A stretch of DNA of 64,000 nucleotides from Amycolatopsis saalfeldensis (GTDB lineage: Bacteria > Actinomycetota > Actinomycetes > Mycobacteriales > Pseudonocardiaceae). Within the stretch, counting starts at the first letter, position 1, and the number at the start of each line of letters is the position of its first letter. Positions 8,248 to 17,164 of the stretch are shown piece after piece. The notes below the pieces were generated by a model. That model was not told the origin of the DNA and made no database searches. It was given only the letters and a program-made list of their open reading frames with translations. The stretch spans positions 682,001 to 746,000 of the forward strand of contig NZ_FOEF01000001.1 in NCBI RefSeq assembly GCF_900110575.1. Direction: 5' to 3'. The position numbers were made by a program, and so were the translations under genes.

Positions 8248-9144
8248 GTGACCGCGATACGCGATCGCCAGAGCGATCCTGATGCCGATGACGCCCCCGT
8301 GCCCTGGGACGAGCGTCTTGTCGTCGGCGCTAGGCGCGGGCTGCCCTGGTGGGCGGCCGTACTTGTGGGCTTCGGCCTTGCCGTGCTCGGCGCCGTCATC
8401 GACGAGAAGACCAAGGGCAGCCTCGACCTCGTTTTCAAGGCCGGCTATTTCGTCGGGGCCGTGATCGCGGTCGGTGCGGTGCAGAGACGGGCGTTGTTCG
8501 GCCCGATGGTGCAGCCGCCGCTGGTGCTGGCCGTCACGGTGCCCGGTGTGGTGCTGCTGACCGGCGGCTCCGGTTCGAGCGGGGACACGCTCTCCAAGCT
8601 CTTGGACATCGGCCGTCCGTTGATCAACGGCTTCCCGACGATGGCGGTCGTCACCGGCGTGACGCTCCTCTTCGGCTTCTTCCGCATCTACCGCGAGCGT
8701 GATCCCGACGCCCCGGTGAAGCTGAAGGGCAAGAAGGCACCCGCCGACGACGGGGAGCCGCCCGCGGCCCGGCCGCGGACCCGGCCCCCGGGATCCGGCC
8801 GTTCGGGCCAGACGCCGTTGCCTCCGGGTGGACGGCGAGGCGCGCCGAGGGACCGCGACCTGGATGCCCCGCCACCGCGACGGCCCCGTCCACCGGCCGA
8901 CCCGGGCGCCCGCCCGCGCCGAGACCCGGTCGACCCCGGCCCGCGTGGCACGCGCAAGCCCCCGCCGGACGGCCGCCGCCCGCGGCCGCCGGAAGGCGAC
9001 CCTCGCCGCCGCGGCGAGCCTCGTGGCGACACTCCGCCGCCGCGTCGCCGCCCCCGGGCCGACGAACCGCCACCCGGCGGCCGTCCCCGCCCGCCCCGCC
9101 GCGAGCCCCCGCGCCGCTCCCGCCCCTGGGACGACGAGTCCTGA
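8248..9144 (+). CDS. DUF6542-domain membrane protein with a long Arg/Pro-rich tail
   Basis: The 298-residue protein has a four-helix membrane domain at about residues 32-150, with WWAAVLVGFGLAVLGAVID near the start and a conserved central KAGYFVGAVIAVGAV stretch. This matches the DUF6542 family found across actinobacteria close to ychF, ispH and xseA. The domain is followed by about 140 residues of Arg/Pro/Gly low complexity that should be strongly basic, disordered and cytoplasmic. GTG at 8248 is chosen over upstream codons because the membrane domain follows directly and a -10-like element lies 8 nt before it. A terminator follows at 9203. The function is unknown. Confidence 0.8.
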   Translation: MTAIRDRQSDPDADDAPVPWDERLVVGARRGLPWWAAVLVGFGLAVLGAVIDEKTKGSLDLVFKAGYFVGAVIAVGAVQRRALFGPMVQPPLVLAVTVPGVVLLTGGSGSSGDTLSKLLDIGRPLINGFPTMAVVTGVTLLFGFFRIYRERDPDAPVKLKGKKAPADDGEPPAARPRTRPPGSGRSGQTPLPPGGRRGAPRDRDLDAPPPRRPRPPADPGARPRRDPVDPGPRGTRKPPPDGRRPRPPEGDPRRRGEPRGDTPPPRRRPRADEPPPGGRPRPPRREPPRRSRPWDDES

Positions 9145-9202
9145 CCACCCGACAACGTTGACATCCCGCGGGAAACCACCCGCCGGGCCCAGAACACCGA
9201 GC

Positions 9203-9251
9203 AGGGCCGCCGATCCACACCGGATCGGCGGCCCTTCTGATCTGGCTTTTT
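9203..9251 (+). terminator. Intrinsic terminator after the DUF6542 gene
   Basis: A perfect 14-bp stem (9203-9216 with 9222-9235) has a 5-nt loop and is followed by a T-rich tract, ctttttc, at about 9245-9251. It lies about 60 bp past the stop codon. Confidence 0.85.
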
Positions 9252-9539
9252 CGCGCGGGGCAAAGGAAAACGGGGCCAGGGTGGCCCGACCCCCGCGCCG
9301 CAGGTCATCCACGCGGACTACCCGAGCCACCGCGCAGATTCACCGGACACGCCGCTTCACCGGGCCCGCCGGATGGGCGGCACCACAGCCGAACCTTGGC
9401 GCTCGCCGCGGCGGGAGCCAAGTCCGACGAGCAGCACCGCAGCCAGTCAGCAGCACCGTGACGGGACGCAGGCATCGTCATCGCGGGTTCAGCTGACAGC
9501 TCGGACCCCGCGACTCAGCGCCCGGGCGTGCCGGACAGG

Positions 9540-10250
9540 AGGGCAGGCGCAGGCCGAGCAGTCGGGGCAGGTCGTGCGAGCAAGCCAATCGGGCCAGGCA
9601 GCGCAGGGCAGGAGAGCAGGCACGCAAGCCAAGCCGCCAGGCCAAGCCGCCAGGGCAGGCCGCGCGAGCAAGCCCAACCGGGCCGAGCCTGCCAGGGACA
9701 GGCACGCAGACTGAGCAGCTAGATCAGGTCGCGCGGGCTCCTGTTACGCGGGCGTGCAAGGAAAGTCGGGCAGGCAGGCGCACAGGCCGAGCAGCCAGGG
9801 CAGGTCGAGTGGGCGAGGCAAGCCGGGCGGGCCAGGCAGGGCAGGCCGCGCGGGCCAGCCAGGTCAGGCCGGGCGTGCCGCGCAGCCAGGGCAGGCCGCG
9901 CGACCAAGCCAAGCGGACCAGGCAGGGCGGGAGAGCAGGCGCGCAGACTGAGCAGCCAGGTCAGGCCGCGCGAGCCAGCCAGGTCAGGCCGCGCGAGCCA
10001 GCCAGGGCAGGCCGCGCGACCCAGCCAGGTCAAGCCGGGCAGCCAGGCAGCCAGGGCAGGCCGCGCGGGCCAGCCAGGTCAGGCCGCGCGAGCCGGGCAG
10101 CCAGGGGAGCCGGGCAGCCAGGGCAGGCCGCGCGAGCAAGCTAAGCCCGGGCCATGCCCGGCAGGCACGCAGACTGAGTGGTGAGGGCAGGTCGCGCGGG
10201 CAAGGCGAGCGGGCAGGGCAGTCAGGTCAGACGGAGCGGGGCAGACTAGG
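9540..10250. repeat. Degenerate repeat array with a 22-28-bp core unit (AGCCAGGKCAGGCCGCGCGAGC-like)
   Basis: About 700 bp consist of imperfect copies of a CCAGGGCAGGCCGCGCGAGC-like core. A higher-order motif, cgcagactgag followed by a core copy, recurs near 9704, 9941 and 10167. Diverged forms with gccgagcag replacing gactgagcag occur near 9550 and 9790. Spacing is irregular, arguing against CRISPR. The array lies between the convergent DUF6542 and ispH genes and has no supported coding sequence; minus-strand Leu/Ala-rich ORFs are artefacts. The flanks (9252-9539 and 10251-10298) hold nothing recognisable. Confidence 0.85.
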
Positions 10251-10298
10251 CACAACCCCAGCCCACCCGGCCCAGCCGAACCCAAAACCAGCCCGTCC

Positions 10299-11336
10299 TC
10301 AGGACTCAGACGGCCCCGCAGCCTCTGACTTCACCGCTTTCCGCAGCTCCTTCGGCAACGCGAAGGCGATCTTCTCGTTCGCCGTGGTCACCTCGTCGAC
10401 TTGGCCCCAGCCGCGGGCGGCAAGCCAGGTGAGGAGGTCCATGACCAGGTTGTCCGGGACCGAGGCGCCCGACGTGACGCCGACCGTCACGACCCCTTCC
10501 AGCCAGGTTTCGTCGACCTCGGTGGCGAAGTCGATCAGGTGGGCGTCGCGGGCGCCGGCCTTCAGGGCGACCTCCACGAGGCGCTTGGAGTTCGACGAGT
10601 TCGTCGAGCCGACCACCAGGACCAGGTCGCACTCGGGGGCCATCGCCTTGACCGCGACCTGGCGGTTCGTGGTGGCGTAACAGATGTCGTCGCTGGGCGG
10701 GTCCGCCAAGCCCGGGAAACGCTCGCGCAGCTGGTCGACGCGCTCCATCGTCTCGTCGACCGAAAGCGTGGTCTGGGACAGCCAGATCACCTTCGACGGG
10801 TCGCGCACGTCGACCTTGCCGACGTCCTCCGCCTTGTCCACGAGCTGCACCTTGTCCGGCGCCTCACCCGCGGTTCCCTCGACCTCTTCGTGGCCCTCGT
10901 GGCCGATCAGGAGAATGTCGTAGTCGTCCTTGGCGAAGCGGTTGACCTCTTTGTGCACCTTGGTCACGAGAGGGCAGGTCGCGTCGATGGTGCGGAGGTT
11001 CCGCTCCTCGGCCTCGGCGTGCACCATCGGCGAGACGCCGTGCGCGGAGAACACCACCAGCGCACCCTCGGGCACCTCCGAGGTCTCCTCGACGAAGATC
11101 GCGCCGCGCTCGCGCAGCGTCTCCACGACGTGCCGGTTGTGCACGATCTCCTTGCGCACGTACACCGGGGCGCCATACAGATCGAGGGCCTTCTCCACGG
11201 CGATGACGGCGCGGTCCACGCCCGCGCAGTAGCCACGCGGCTTCGCGAGCAGGACTCGCTTGCCGGTGGCCGGCTCGCCGGAGCCGGCGATCGTCGGAGT
11301 GCCGGCGGGGTCGATTCCGGGGCTCGCTGAACTCAT
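10299..11336 (-). CDS. ispH: 4-hydroxy-3-methylbut-2-enyl diphosphate reductase
   Basis: This enzyme (IspH/LytB) performs the last step of the MEP isoprenoid pathway, reducing HMBPP to IPP and DMAPP with a [4Fe-4S] cluster. The 345-residue product carries the three cluster cysteines: C37 in GYCAGV, C123 in ATCPLV and C221 in [10 protein letters not shown]. It also has the substrate-binding HNRHVV, SAHGVSP and [10 protein letters not shown] motifs. The start ATG at 11336 gives about 25 extra N-terminal residues before the core, common in actinobacteria. It is divergent from the lipid-droplet-protein/xseA operon, the same neighbourhood as lytB2 in mycobacteria. Confidence 0.97.
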   Translation of the reverse strand: MSSASPGIDPAGTPTIAGSGEPATGKRVLLAKPRGYCAGVDRAVIAVEKALDLYGAPVYVRKEIVHNRHVVETLRERGAIFVEETSEVPEGALVVFSAHGVSPMVHAEAEERNLRTIDATCPLVTKVHKEVNRFAKDDYDILLIGHEGHEEVEGTAGEAPDKVQLVDKAEDVGKVDVRDPSKVIWLSQTTLSVDETMERVDQLRERFPGLADPPSDDICYATTNRQVAVKAMAPECDLVLVVGSTNSSNSKRLVEVALKAGARDAHLIDFATEVDETWLEGVVTVGVTSGASVPDNLVMDLLTWLAARGWGQVDEVTTANEKIAFALPKELRKAVKSEAAGPSES

Positions 11337-11487
11337 GCCCCCAGCGTACGGGCTGCCCTGCCGTGAACTCGAAGTCCTCTTTAGGATGAGCCGGCTCCGC
11401 CATCCGGGGTGTGCCGGGAGTCACCTCGCGTACCCCAACCCACCCGTTCGGTTGGGCAGGATGGCCCCTATACGGCAGGCTGGACGC

Positions 11488-12183
11488 ATGAAGCCACTCC
11501 CGCTCCCCATCCGGGTCGCCGCGGGCCTCGCCGCCATCACCGCCGAGCGGGTTCGCGGGCTCCCCCAGCAGCTCACCGGGCTCCCCGTCACCGTGGTCAG
11601 CCAGGTGCTGCAGTTCTCCATGCGTGTGCAGCAGCACGTCACCGAGCTGGCCATCAAGGGTGACGACGCCCTGTCCGGCCTACGCCCGGTCGAGGACACC
11701 CCCAGCTGGGCGACGTTCGACGAGGACGCCGAGCCCGACGTGACGCCCTCGCGGCCGACGCTGGTCTCGGTCGAGAATCCGCCCGAGCCGCGCGCGCAGA
11801 CCAACGGCCACCGCCCCTCGTTCACCGAGCCGGAAGCCGAACCCGCGGCCGAGCCCGAGATCGAGATCGTGCTGGAGCCCCTGCCCGAGAGCGACGACGA
11901 CGGCGACCCGTGGGCGCAGGAAGAGCGCGCGCTGGCCCAGGAGCACGCGGACGGTGAGAACGACAGCGCCGCCGGCCCCGCGGGCCTGCCGAACTACGAC
12001 GAGCTGACCCTGCCGCAGCTGCGCGCCCGGCTGCGCCGCCTGACCGTCCCCCAGCTCGAAGAGATCCTGGAGTACGAGAAGGCCAACGAGGACCGCGCGT
12101 CGTTCACCGGCATGCTCGCGCGCCGGATCGGCAACGCGCGCAAGGCGGAAGAGGAACAGGGCGACAGCGCGGAAGGCAAGTGA
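11488..12183 (+). CDS. Rv1109c-type lipid droplet-associated protein
   Basis: The N-terminus (MKPLPLPIRVAAGLAA, then a helix through about residue 55 including QQLTGLPVTVVSQ) and the position directly before xseA match the actinobacterial family annotated as lipid droplet-associated protein. The 231-residue product then has an acidic Pro/Glu-rich middle (about 70-175). A C-terminal helical motif (LPNYDELTLPQLRARLR...LEEILEYE) resembles a Rho-N/SAP-like fold. ATG 11488 is chosen because the conserved N-terminus begins there; ATG 11461 is an in-frame alternative adding 9 residues. The stop overlaps the xseA GTG by 4 bp. A biochemical role is not established by the sequence. Confidence 0.75.
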   Translation: MKPLPLPIRVAAGLAAITAERVRGLPQQLTGLPVTVVSQVLQFSMRVQQHVTELAIKGDDALSGLRPVEDTPSWATFDEDAEPDVTPSRPTLVSVENPPEPRAQTNGHRPSFTEPEAEPAAEPEIEIVLEPLPESDDDGDPWAQEERALAQEHADGENDSAAGPAGLPNYDELTLPQLRARLRRLTVPQLEEILEYEKANEDRASFTGMLARRIGNARKAEEEQGDSAEGK

Positions 12184-13433
12184 GCGGCGAACCCGCCACC
12201 AGTGCGGAAAACCCTTGGCCGGTAAGGACTGTCGCCCGCAAGATCGGCGACTGGGTGCACCGGCTCGGCGCCGTGTGGGTCGAGGGCCAGGTCACGCAGA
12301 TCAGCGCGCGTCCCGGCACGCAGACCGCGTTCCTGACGCTGCGCGACCCGTCGGCGGACGTCTCGATGTCCGTCACCTGCCCGATGTGGCTGGTGCGCGA
12401 GCTGGCGACGCCGCTGCGCGAGGGCGACCGCGTGATCGTGCACGCGAAGCCGTCGTTCTTCTTCGGCCGCGGCACGCTCAGCCTACGTGCCGACGAGATC
12501 CGCGCGGTCGGCATCGGCGAGCTGCTCGCGCGCATCGAGCGGCTCCGCAAGCTGCTGGCCGCCGAAGGCCTGTTCTCACTTGAGCGGAAACGGCCGATTC
12601 CCTTTCTGCCGCAAGGCATCGGCCTGATCACCGGACGCGCTTCGGCGGCGGAGCGCGACGTGCTGGTGAACGCGCAGGCGCGCTGGCCGCACGTGCTGTT
12701 CAAGGTGCTGAACACCGCCGTGCAGGGTTCCCAGGCCGTGCCGCAGATCCTCCGCGCACTGTCCACACTGGACAAGGACCCCGAGGTCGACGTCATCGTG
12801 ATCGCCCGCGGCGGCGGCAGCGTCGAGGACCTGCTGCCGTTCTCCGACGAGGCGCTCTGCCGGGCCGTCGCGGCGGCGGGCACGCCCGTGGTCAGCGCGA
12901 TCGGGCACGAGCCGGACACCCCGCTGCTCGACCACGTCGCCGACCTGCGCTGCTCCACGCCCACGGACGCGAGCAAGCGGATCGTGCCGGACGTGCGCGA
13001 GGAGTCCGCTCGCGTCCGCCAGATGCGCGACCGCGGCCGCCGAGCGCTGCACGGCTGGGTCGACACCCAGACGCGGCTGCTGACCCAGCTGCGCAGCCGC
13101 CCGTCGCTGGCCGACCCGCTCGGCCCGGTCCAGCGCCGCCTCGACGACGTCGACCTGCAACGCGAGCGAGGCCGCCGCGCCATGCTCGGCCTGCTCGCGC
13201 GTGACCAGGCCGAAGTCGCCAACGCCCGCGGCCGCCTGACCGCGCTGGGCCCGGCCGCGACGATGTCCCGCGGTTATGCCGTCGTGCAGTTCACCGATTC
13301 CGAAGGCAACCTCCAGGTGCTGCGCTCCGTCTCCCAGATCGAGGACGGTGCGCGCTTGCGCGTGCGGGTCGCCGACGGGGCGGTCCACGCCGTCACCGAA
13401 CCGACCGAGACCGCGGAAGGAGACGGGCCGTGA
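12180..13433 (+). CDS. xseA: Exodeoxyribonuclease VII large subunit
   Basis: XseA is the catalytic subunit of ExoVII, which degrades single-stranded DNA from either end. The 417-residue protein has an N-terminal OB-fold (WVEGQVTQIS...AFLTLRD), the catalytic-domain motifs GLITGRASAAERD, VDVIVIARGGGSVEDLLPF and SAIGHEPDTPL, then a coiled coil and the C-terminal GYAVVQ segment. The start GTG overlaps the preceding stop, and its own stop overlaps the next gene's GTG (GTGA at both ends), so four genes are translationally chained. Confidence 0.97.
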   Translation: MSGEPATSAENPWPVRTVARKIGDWVHRLGAVWVEGQVTQISARPGTQTAFLTLRDPSADVSMSVTCPMWLVRELATPLREGDRVIVHAKPSFFFGRGTLSLRADEIRAVGIGELLARIERLRKLLAAEGLFSLERKRPIPFLPQGIGLITGRASAAERDVLVNAQARWPHVLFKVLNTAVQGSQAVPQILRALSTLDKDPEVDVIVIARGGGSVEDLLPFSDEALCRAVAAAGTPVVSAIGHEPDTPLLDHVADLRCSTPTDASKRIVPDVREESARVRQMRDRGRRALHGWVDTQTRLLTQLRSRPSLADPLGPVQRRLDDVDLQRERGRRAMLGLLARDQAEVANARGRLTALGPAATMSRGYAVVQFTDSEGNLQVLRSVSQIEDGARLRVRVADGAVHAVTEPTETAEGDGP

Positions 13434-13837
13434 CTTGCCGGGCACCGGCGTTCCTCCCGCTCACCGTGGACGCCGCCGCCCGGCTCGACGCCGGCCCCCT
13501 CCTGCGCCAGGCCCTCGCCACCGACCGCGCCGCCACCGAGTGCTGGACGGCGCTGCTGGCGGGCTGCGGCACGCCCGCCCGCCGTGACCTGGCGCCGCAG
13601 CTGCGACGGCTGTCCGAGGCGACGTCCGTGCACGTCGGCCGGCGCTGGTGGTTCGCCGAGGGCGCCGAGCACCGGCGGCGCGTCGCGGGCGCGCAGGAAC
13701 ACCTCGAGGACGCGATAGCGGACAGTGACGGGCAGGAGTTCGCCCTCGCGTTCGTCGGCTACGACCACGCGATGGCCACCGCGGTAGTGTGCGCGCACAG
13801 CCCGGTGCATCGGAAGGTCGGAGAACGTCGAGCGTGA
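13430..13837 (+). CDS. Unknown 135-residue protein inserted between xseA and xseB
   Basis: The gene starts with GTG overlapping the xseA stop and ends overlapping the xseB GTG, both as GTGA. This continuous coupling is strong evidence that it is translated. The product is soluble, with no membrane segment or signal peptide and a largely helical look. It has [14 protein letters not shown] near residue 70 and a possible [18 protein letters not shown] strand-helix segment before the end. No family was recognised. In most genomes xseA and xseB are directly adjacent, so the insertion could be an ExoVII-associated factor; that is inference from position only. Confidence 0.75.
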   Translation: MTCRAPAFLPLTVDAAARLDAGPLLRQALATDRAATECWTALLAGCGTPARRDLAPQLRRLSEATSVHVGRRWWFAEGAEHRRRVAGAQEHLEDAIADSDGQEFALAFVGYDHAMATAVVCAHSPVHRKVGERRA

Positions 13838-14061
13838 GCGAAGCAGCCAGCGAAACCGCCGGACTCGGCTACGAGCAGGCCCGCGACCGGCTCGTCGAGG
13901 TGGTCAAGGAGCTTGAAGCGGGCGGCCTGTCCCTGGAGCAGTCGCTCTCGCTGTGGGAGAAGGGCGAGCAGCTCGCGAAGGTCTGCGAGCGGCACCTCGA
14001 GGGCGCGCGCGAGCGGATCGAGGCCGCGCTGGCGTCCGTGGAGACCGACGACTCAGAGTGA
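13834..14061 (+). CDS. xseB: Exodeoxyribonuclease VII small subunit
   Basis: The 75-residue helical hairpin protein contains the family signature: [18 protein letters not shown], then [34 protein letters not shown]. XseB forms long assemblies on the XseA coiled coil and is required for ExoVII function. GTG at 13834 overlaps the upstream stop by 4 bp. The in-frame upstream start at 13789 is rejected because it would bury the family N-terminus. Confidence 0.95.
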   Translation: MSEAASETAGLGYEQARDRLVEVVKELEAGGLSLEQSLSLWEKGEQLAKVCERHLEGARERIEAALASVETDDSE

Positions 14062-14149
14062 CGTGCACCATGCGCGGCTGAATCGGTCACGTGAGCGGAC
14101 CGTCTGAGAGACTGGGCACCCGCCGAGTTCAGCGATCCGGGAGGCCCGC

Positions 14150-15211
14150 ATGACTACCGCCAGTGACCCACGCCGCCGTGAAGCGCCGGATCGCAACCTC
14201 GCCATGGAGCTGGTCCGGGTGACCGAGGCCGCCGCGATGGCCGCGGGCCGCTGGGTCGGCAAGGGCGACAAGATCGGCGGCGACGGCGCGGCGGTCGACG
14301 CGATGCGCCAGCTCGTCTCCACCGTCTCGATGCGCGGGGTCGTCGTGATCGGCGAGGGCGAGAAGGACGAGGCGCCCATGCTGTTCAACGGCGAAGAGGT
14401 GGGCAACGGCGACGGCCCGGACTGCGACGTCGCGGTCGACCCGGTCGACGGCACCACGCTGATGGCCAAGGGCATGCCGAACGCGCTGGCCGTGCTCGCG
14501 GTGGCCGAGCGCGGGGCGATGTTCGACCCGTCGGCCGTGTTCTACATGGAGAAGCTCGCCGTCGGCCCCGACGCCGCGGGCAAGGTGGACCTGGCCGCGC
14601 CGGTCGCGGAGAACATCCGCCGCGTCGCGAAGGCCAAGAACTCCAGCGTCAGCGACGTGACCGTGTGCATCCTCGACCGGCCGCGGCACGAGCAGATCAT
14701 CAAGGAGGTGCGGGAAGCCGGCGCCCGCATCCGGTTCATCTCCGACGGCGACGTGGCGGGCGCGATCGCCGCGGCCCGGCCGACCACCGGTGTCGACATG
14801 TTGCTCGGCATCGGCGGCACGCCCGAGGGCATCATCGCGGCCTGCGCGATGAAGTGCCTCGGCGGCGAGCTGCAGGGCCGGCTGTGGCCGAAGGACGAGG
14901 CCGAACGCGAGAAGGCGCTGGCCGCGGGCCACGACCTCGACCGCGTGCTCGGCAACGACGACCTGGTGCGCGGCGACAACATCTTCTTCTGCGCCACCGG
15001 CGTGACCGACGGCGACCTGCTGCGCGGCGTGCACTACCGCTCGGGCGGCGCCACCACGCAGTCCATCGTGATGCGGTCCAAGTCCGGCACCGTCAGAATG
15101 ATCGACGGCTACCACCGGCTGAACAAGCTCCGGGCTTACTCGTCCGTGAACTTCGACGGCAACCTGGACAGCCCCGAGGACGGTTTCGACGCCGTCCCGC
15201 CCCTGCCCTGA
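14150..15211 (+). CDS. glpX: Class II fructose-1,6-bisphosphatase
   Basis: GlpX-type FBPase hydrolyses fructose-1,6-bisphosphate to fructose-6-phosphate in gluconeogenesis and is the main FBPase of actinobacteria. The 353-residue protein has the Li+-sensitive phosphatase metal-site motifs [10 protein letters not shown] and [16 protein letters not shown], plus [18 protein letters not shown]. The ATG at 14150 is preceded by GGGAGG at 14140-14145. It lies 88 bp after xseB on the same strand, so it may have its own promoter. The glpX-fumC proximity matches mycobacterial gene order. Confidence 0.96.
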   Translation: MTTASDPRRREAPDRNLAMELVRVTEAAAMAAGRWVGKGDKIGGDGAAVDAMRQLVSTVSMRGVVVIGEGEKDEAPMLFNGEEVGNGDGPDCDVAVDPVDGTTLMAKGMPNALAVLAVAERGAMFDPSAVFYMEKLAVGPDAAGKVDLAAPVAENIRRVAKAKNSSVSDVTVCILDRPRHEQIIKEVREAGARIRFISDGDVAGAIAAARPTTGVDMLLGIGGTPEGIIAACAMKCLGGELQGRLWPKDEAEREKALAAGHDLDRVLGNDDLVRGDNIFFCATGVTDGDLLRGVHYRSGGATTQSIVMRSKSGTVRMIDGYHRLNKLRAYSSVNFDGNLDSPEDGFDAVPPLP

Positions 15212-15236
15212 GTCTTCCCGACCAAGGAGTCGCCCG

Positions 15237-15992
15237 GTGCCCAAGCGGTTGTTCGCGCTGCTGACGACGATGCTCGCCGGCGCGGCGCTCGCCACCGGCA
15301 GTGCGAGCGCCGGCCCGTCGATCGTCGGCGGCACCGCCGCGGACCAGCCTTACCCGTTCGTGGTGTCGCTGCACTCCTCGTCGGGATCGGTCTTCTGCGC
15401 CGGTTCGCTGATCGCGCCGACGTGGGTCGCCACGGCCGCGCACTGCGTGTACGGAAAGGACCCGGCGACGGTCGCGCTTCGGCTGGGCAGCAACGAAAGC
15501 GACCAGGGCGGGGAGACCGCGCAGGCCGCGGAGTTCATCGTGCACCCGCATTTCAACGTCAAGACGCAGACCGGCGACCTCGCGCTCATCCGGCTCACGG
15601 CGGCGGCGCAGACGACCCCGATCGCCCTCGGCACCACCGCGGCGCCGGGCGCGGCGGCCCGCATCCTGGGCTGGGGCCAGACCTGCGCGGCCCCGAACTG
15701 CGGCCCGCTCGCGCCTTCGCTGCAACAGCTCGACACACATTTGGTCGAGGGCTCGAAATGCACCGCGGCTTTCGACGGCACCGCCGAGCTGTGCACCGAC
15801 AACCCGGACGGCAAAGCCGGCTCCTGCTACGGCGACTCCGGCGGCCCGGAGCTGACCCGCGACGGCGACCACTGGACGTTGATCGGCCTCACCAGCCGCC
15901 CCGGCAACGGCTCCCCGACCTGTGCGACGGCGCCGTCGATCTATACGTCCGTGGTCGCCTACGCGCCGTGGATCGCGGAAAAGACCGGCTGA
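15237..15992 (+). CDS. Secreted trypsin-fold (S1A) serine protease
   Basis: The 251-residue precursor has a signal peptide (basic MPKRL, hydrophobic core, cleavage near ASA 23-25) and a short pro-segment ending before IVGG at 29-32, whose new N-terminus would activate the fold. The triad is complete: H69 in TAAHC, D114 in GDLALI and S201 in GDSGGP. Six cysteines fit the usual disulfides. The residue six before the catalytic serine, equivalent to trypsin Asp189, is Gly195, so a trypsin-like Arg/Lys preference is unlikely (inference). GTG start with AAGGAG at 15223-15228. It is convergent with the reductase gene, 1 bp between stops. Confidence 0.93.
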   Translation: MPKRLFALLTTMLAGAALATGSASAGPSIVGGTAADQPYPFVVSLHSSSGSVFCAGSLIAPTWVATAAHCVYGKDPATVALRLGSNESDQGGETAQAAEFIVHPHFNVKTQTGDLALIRLTAAAQTTPIALGTTAAPGAAARILGWGQTCAAPNCGPLAPSLQQLDTHLVEGSKCTAAFDGTAELCTDNPDGKAGSCYGDSGGPELTRDGDHWTLIGLTSRPGNGSPTCATAPSIYTSVVAYAPWIAEKTG

Positions 15993-15993
15993 G

Positions 15994-16971
15994 TCACTCG
16001 GCGTTGCTGGAGTGGCCCGGGAACAGGTGCGCTTCCGGGTCCAGCGCGACGGCGATGTTGTTCACCGCGGTGGCGGCCTCGCCGAAGCCGGTCGCGATCA
16101 GCTTCACCTTCCCCGGATACGCCGCGACATCGCCGGCCGCGTAGACGCGAGGCCGCGCCGTCGCCATCGTCGAATCCACCGAAATGGCGCGGTGGTCGAT
16201 CTCCAGCCCCCAGCTCTCGATCGGGCCGAGGTCGGCCGTGAAGCCCAGCGCGGCGACCACGGCGTTGGCCGGGAGCTGTTCGCCCTCACCGTTTTTCACC
16301 GCCACCTCCACCGCCGCGAGCTCGCCGTCCGGTGCCTCGACGAAGCGCGTCACCTCGGCGTCGGTGATCATCCGCACGCCGAGGCCGCGGACCTCGCGCA
16401 CGATGGACTCCGCCGCGCGGAACTTCGCGCGGCGGTGCACGAGAGTGACACTCGCGGCGATCGGGTGGAGCGCCAGGCACCAGTCGAACGCCGAGTCGCC
16501 GCCGCCGACGACGACCACGTGCTGGCCCGCGTGCACCTGCAACGACGGGACGAAGTGGACCATGCCGCGGCCGAGCCAGCCGTCGCCCGCGGGCAGCGGG
16601 CGCGGGGTGAACTCGCCGATGCCCGCGGTGATCAGCACGGCGCCCGCGCGCAGCACCTCGCCGCCGTCGAGGGTCAGCTCGACCCCGCCGTCGACGCTTT
16701 CCAGTTTCTCCGCCTTGCGGCCCAGCAGATACGCCGGCTGCCACGGCTCGACCTGGTCCACCAGGCCCTGCACCAGGTCACGGCCGCGGACCGCGGCGAA
16801 CCCGCCCACGTCGAAGATCATCTTCTCCGGGTACATGGCGGTGACCTGGCCGCCCGGCTCGGGCAGCGAATCGACCACGGCCATCGACAGGCCGCGGAAC
16901 CCCGCGTAATAGGCCGCGAACAGCCCCGTGGGCCCGGCTCCGATGATGACGAGGTCGTACGACGAATCCAT
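15994..16971 (-). CDS. Thioredoxin reductase-type ferredoxin-NADP+ reductase
   Basis: The 325-residue flavoprotein has an FAD-binding [17 protein letters not shown], the [12 protein letters not shown] loop, an NADPH-binding [13 protein letters not shown] and the C-terminal [23 protein letters not shown]. It lacks the CxxC redox pair of thioredoxin reductases, which is the hallmark of the type 2 ferredoxin/flavodoxin-NADP reductases. It likely supplies electrons to ferredoxins or P450 systems. ATG at 16971 is placed at the FAD motif; the open frame extends upstream to 17199 without family similarity. It is divergent from fumC. Confidence 0.9.
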   Translation of the reverse strand: MDSSYDLVIIGAGPTGLFAAYYAGFRGLSMAVVDSLPEPGGQVTAMYPEKMIFDVGGFAAVRGRDLVQGLVDQVEPWQPAYLLGRKAEKLESVDGGVELTLDGGEVLRAGAVLITAGIGEFTPRPLPAGDGWLGRGMVHFVPSLQVHAGQHVVVVGGGDSAFDWCLALHPIAASVTLVHRRAKFRAAESIVREVRGLGVRMITDAEVTRFVEAPDGELAAVEVAVKNGEGEQLPANAVVAALGFTADLGPIESWGLEIDHRAISVDSTMATARPRVYAAGDVAAYPGKVKLIATGFGEAATAVNNIAVALDPEAHLFPGHSSNAE

Positions 16972-17164
16972 GAGGCTCGCTCCAGCCAGTGGTGGGGTGG
17001 CGGTGATCGAGAACACTTCGAGGATATACAGCGTGGCTTGCCACTCGGTTGAGGGCGGCGGTGGGGAGGAAGGCGGAGCTAGTCCGACCGACTGGGTGAT
17101 TTCCGCGAACCGCGTGTGCGACGCCACCCCGCCACCGGCGCCGAACAGGGCCAGAATCGGGGGT

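Noticed and set aside
9540-10250. CRISPR array or Leu-rich coding region
   Set aside because: Repeat spacing is irregular, copies are degenerate, and all frames show composition-driven peptides without ribosome-binding sites.
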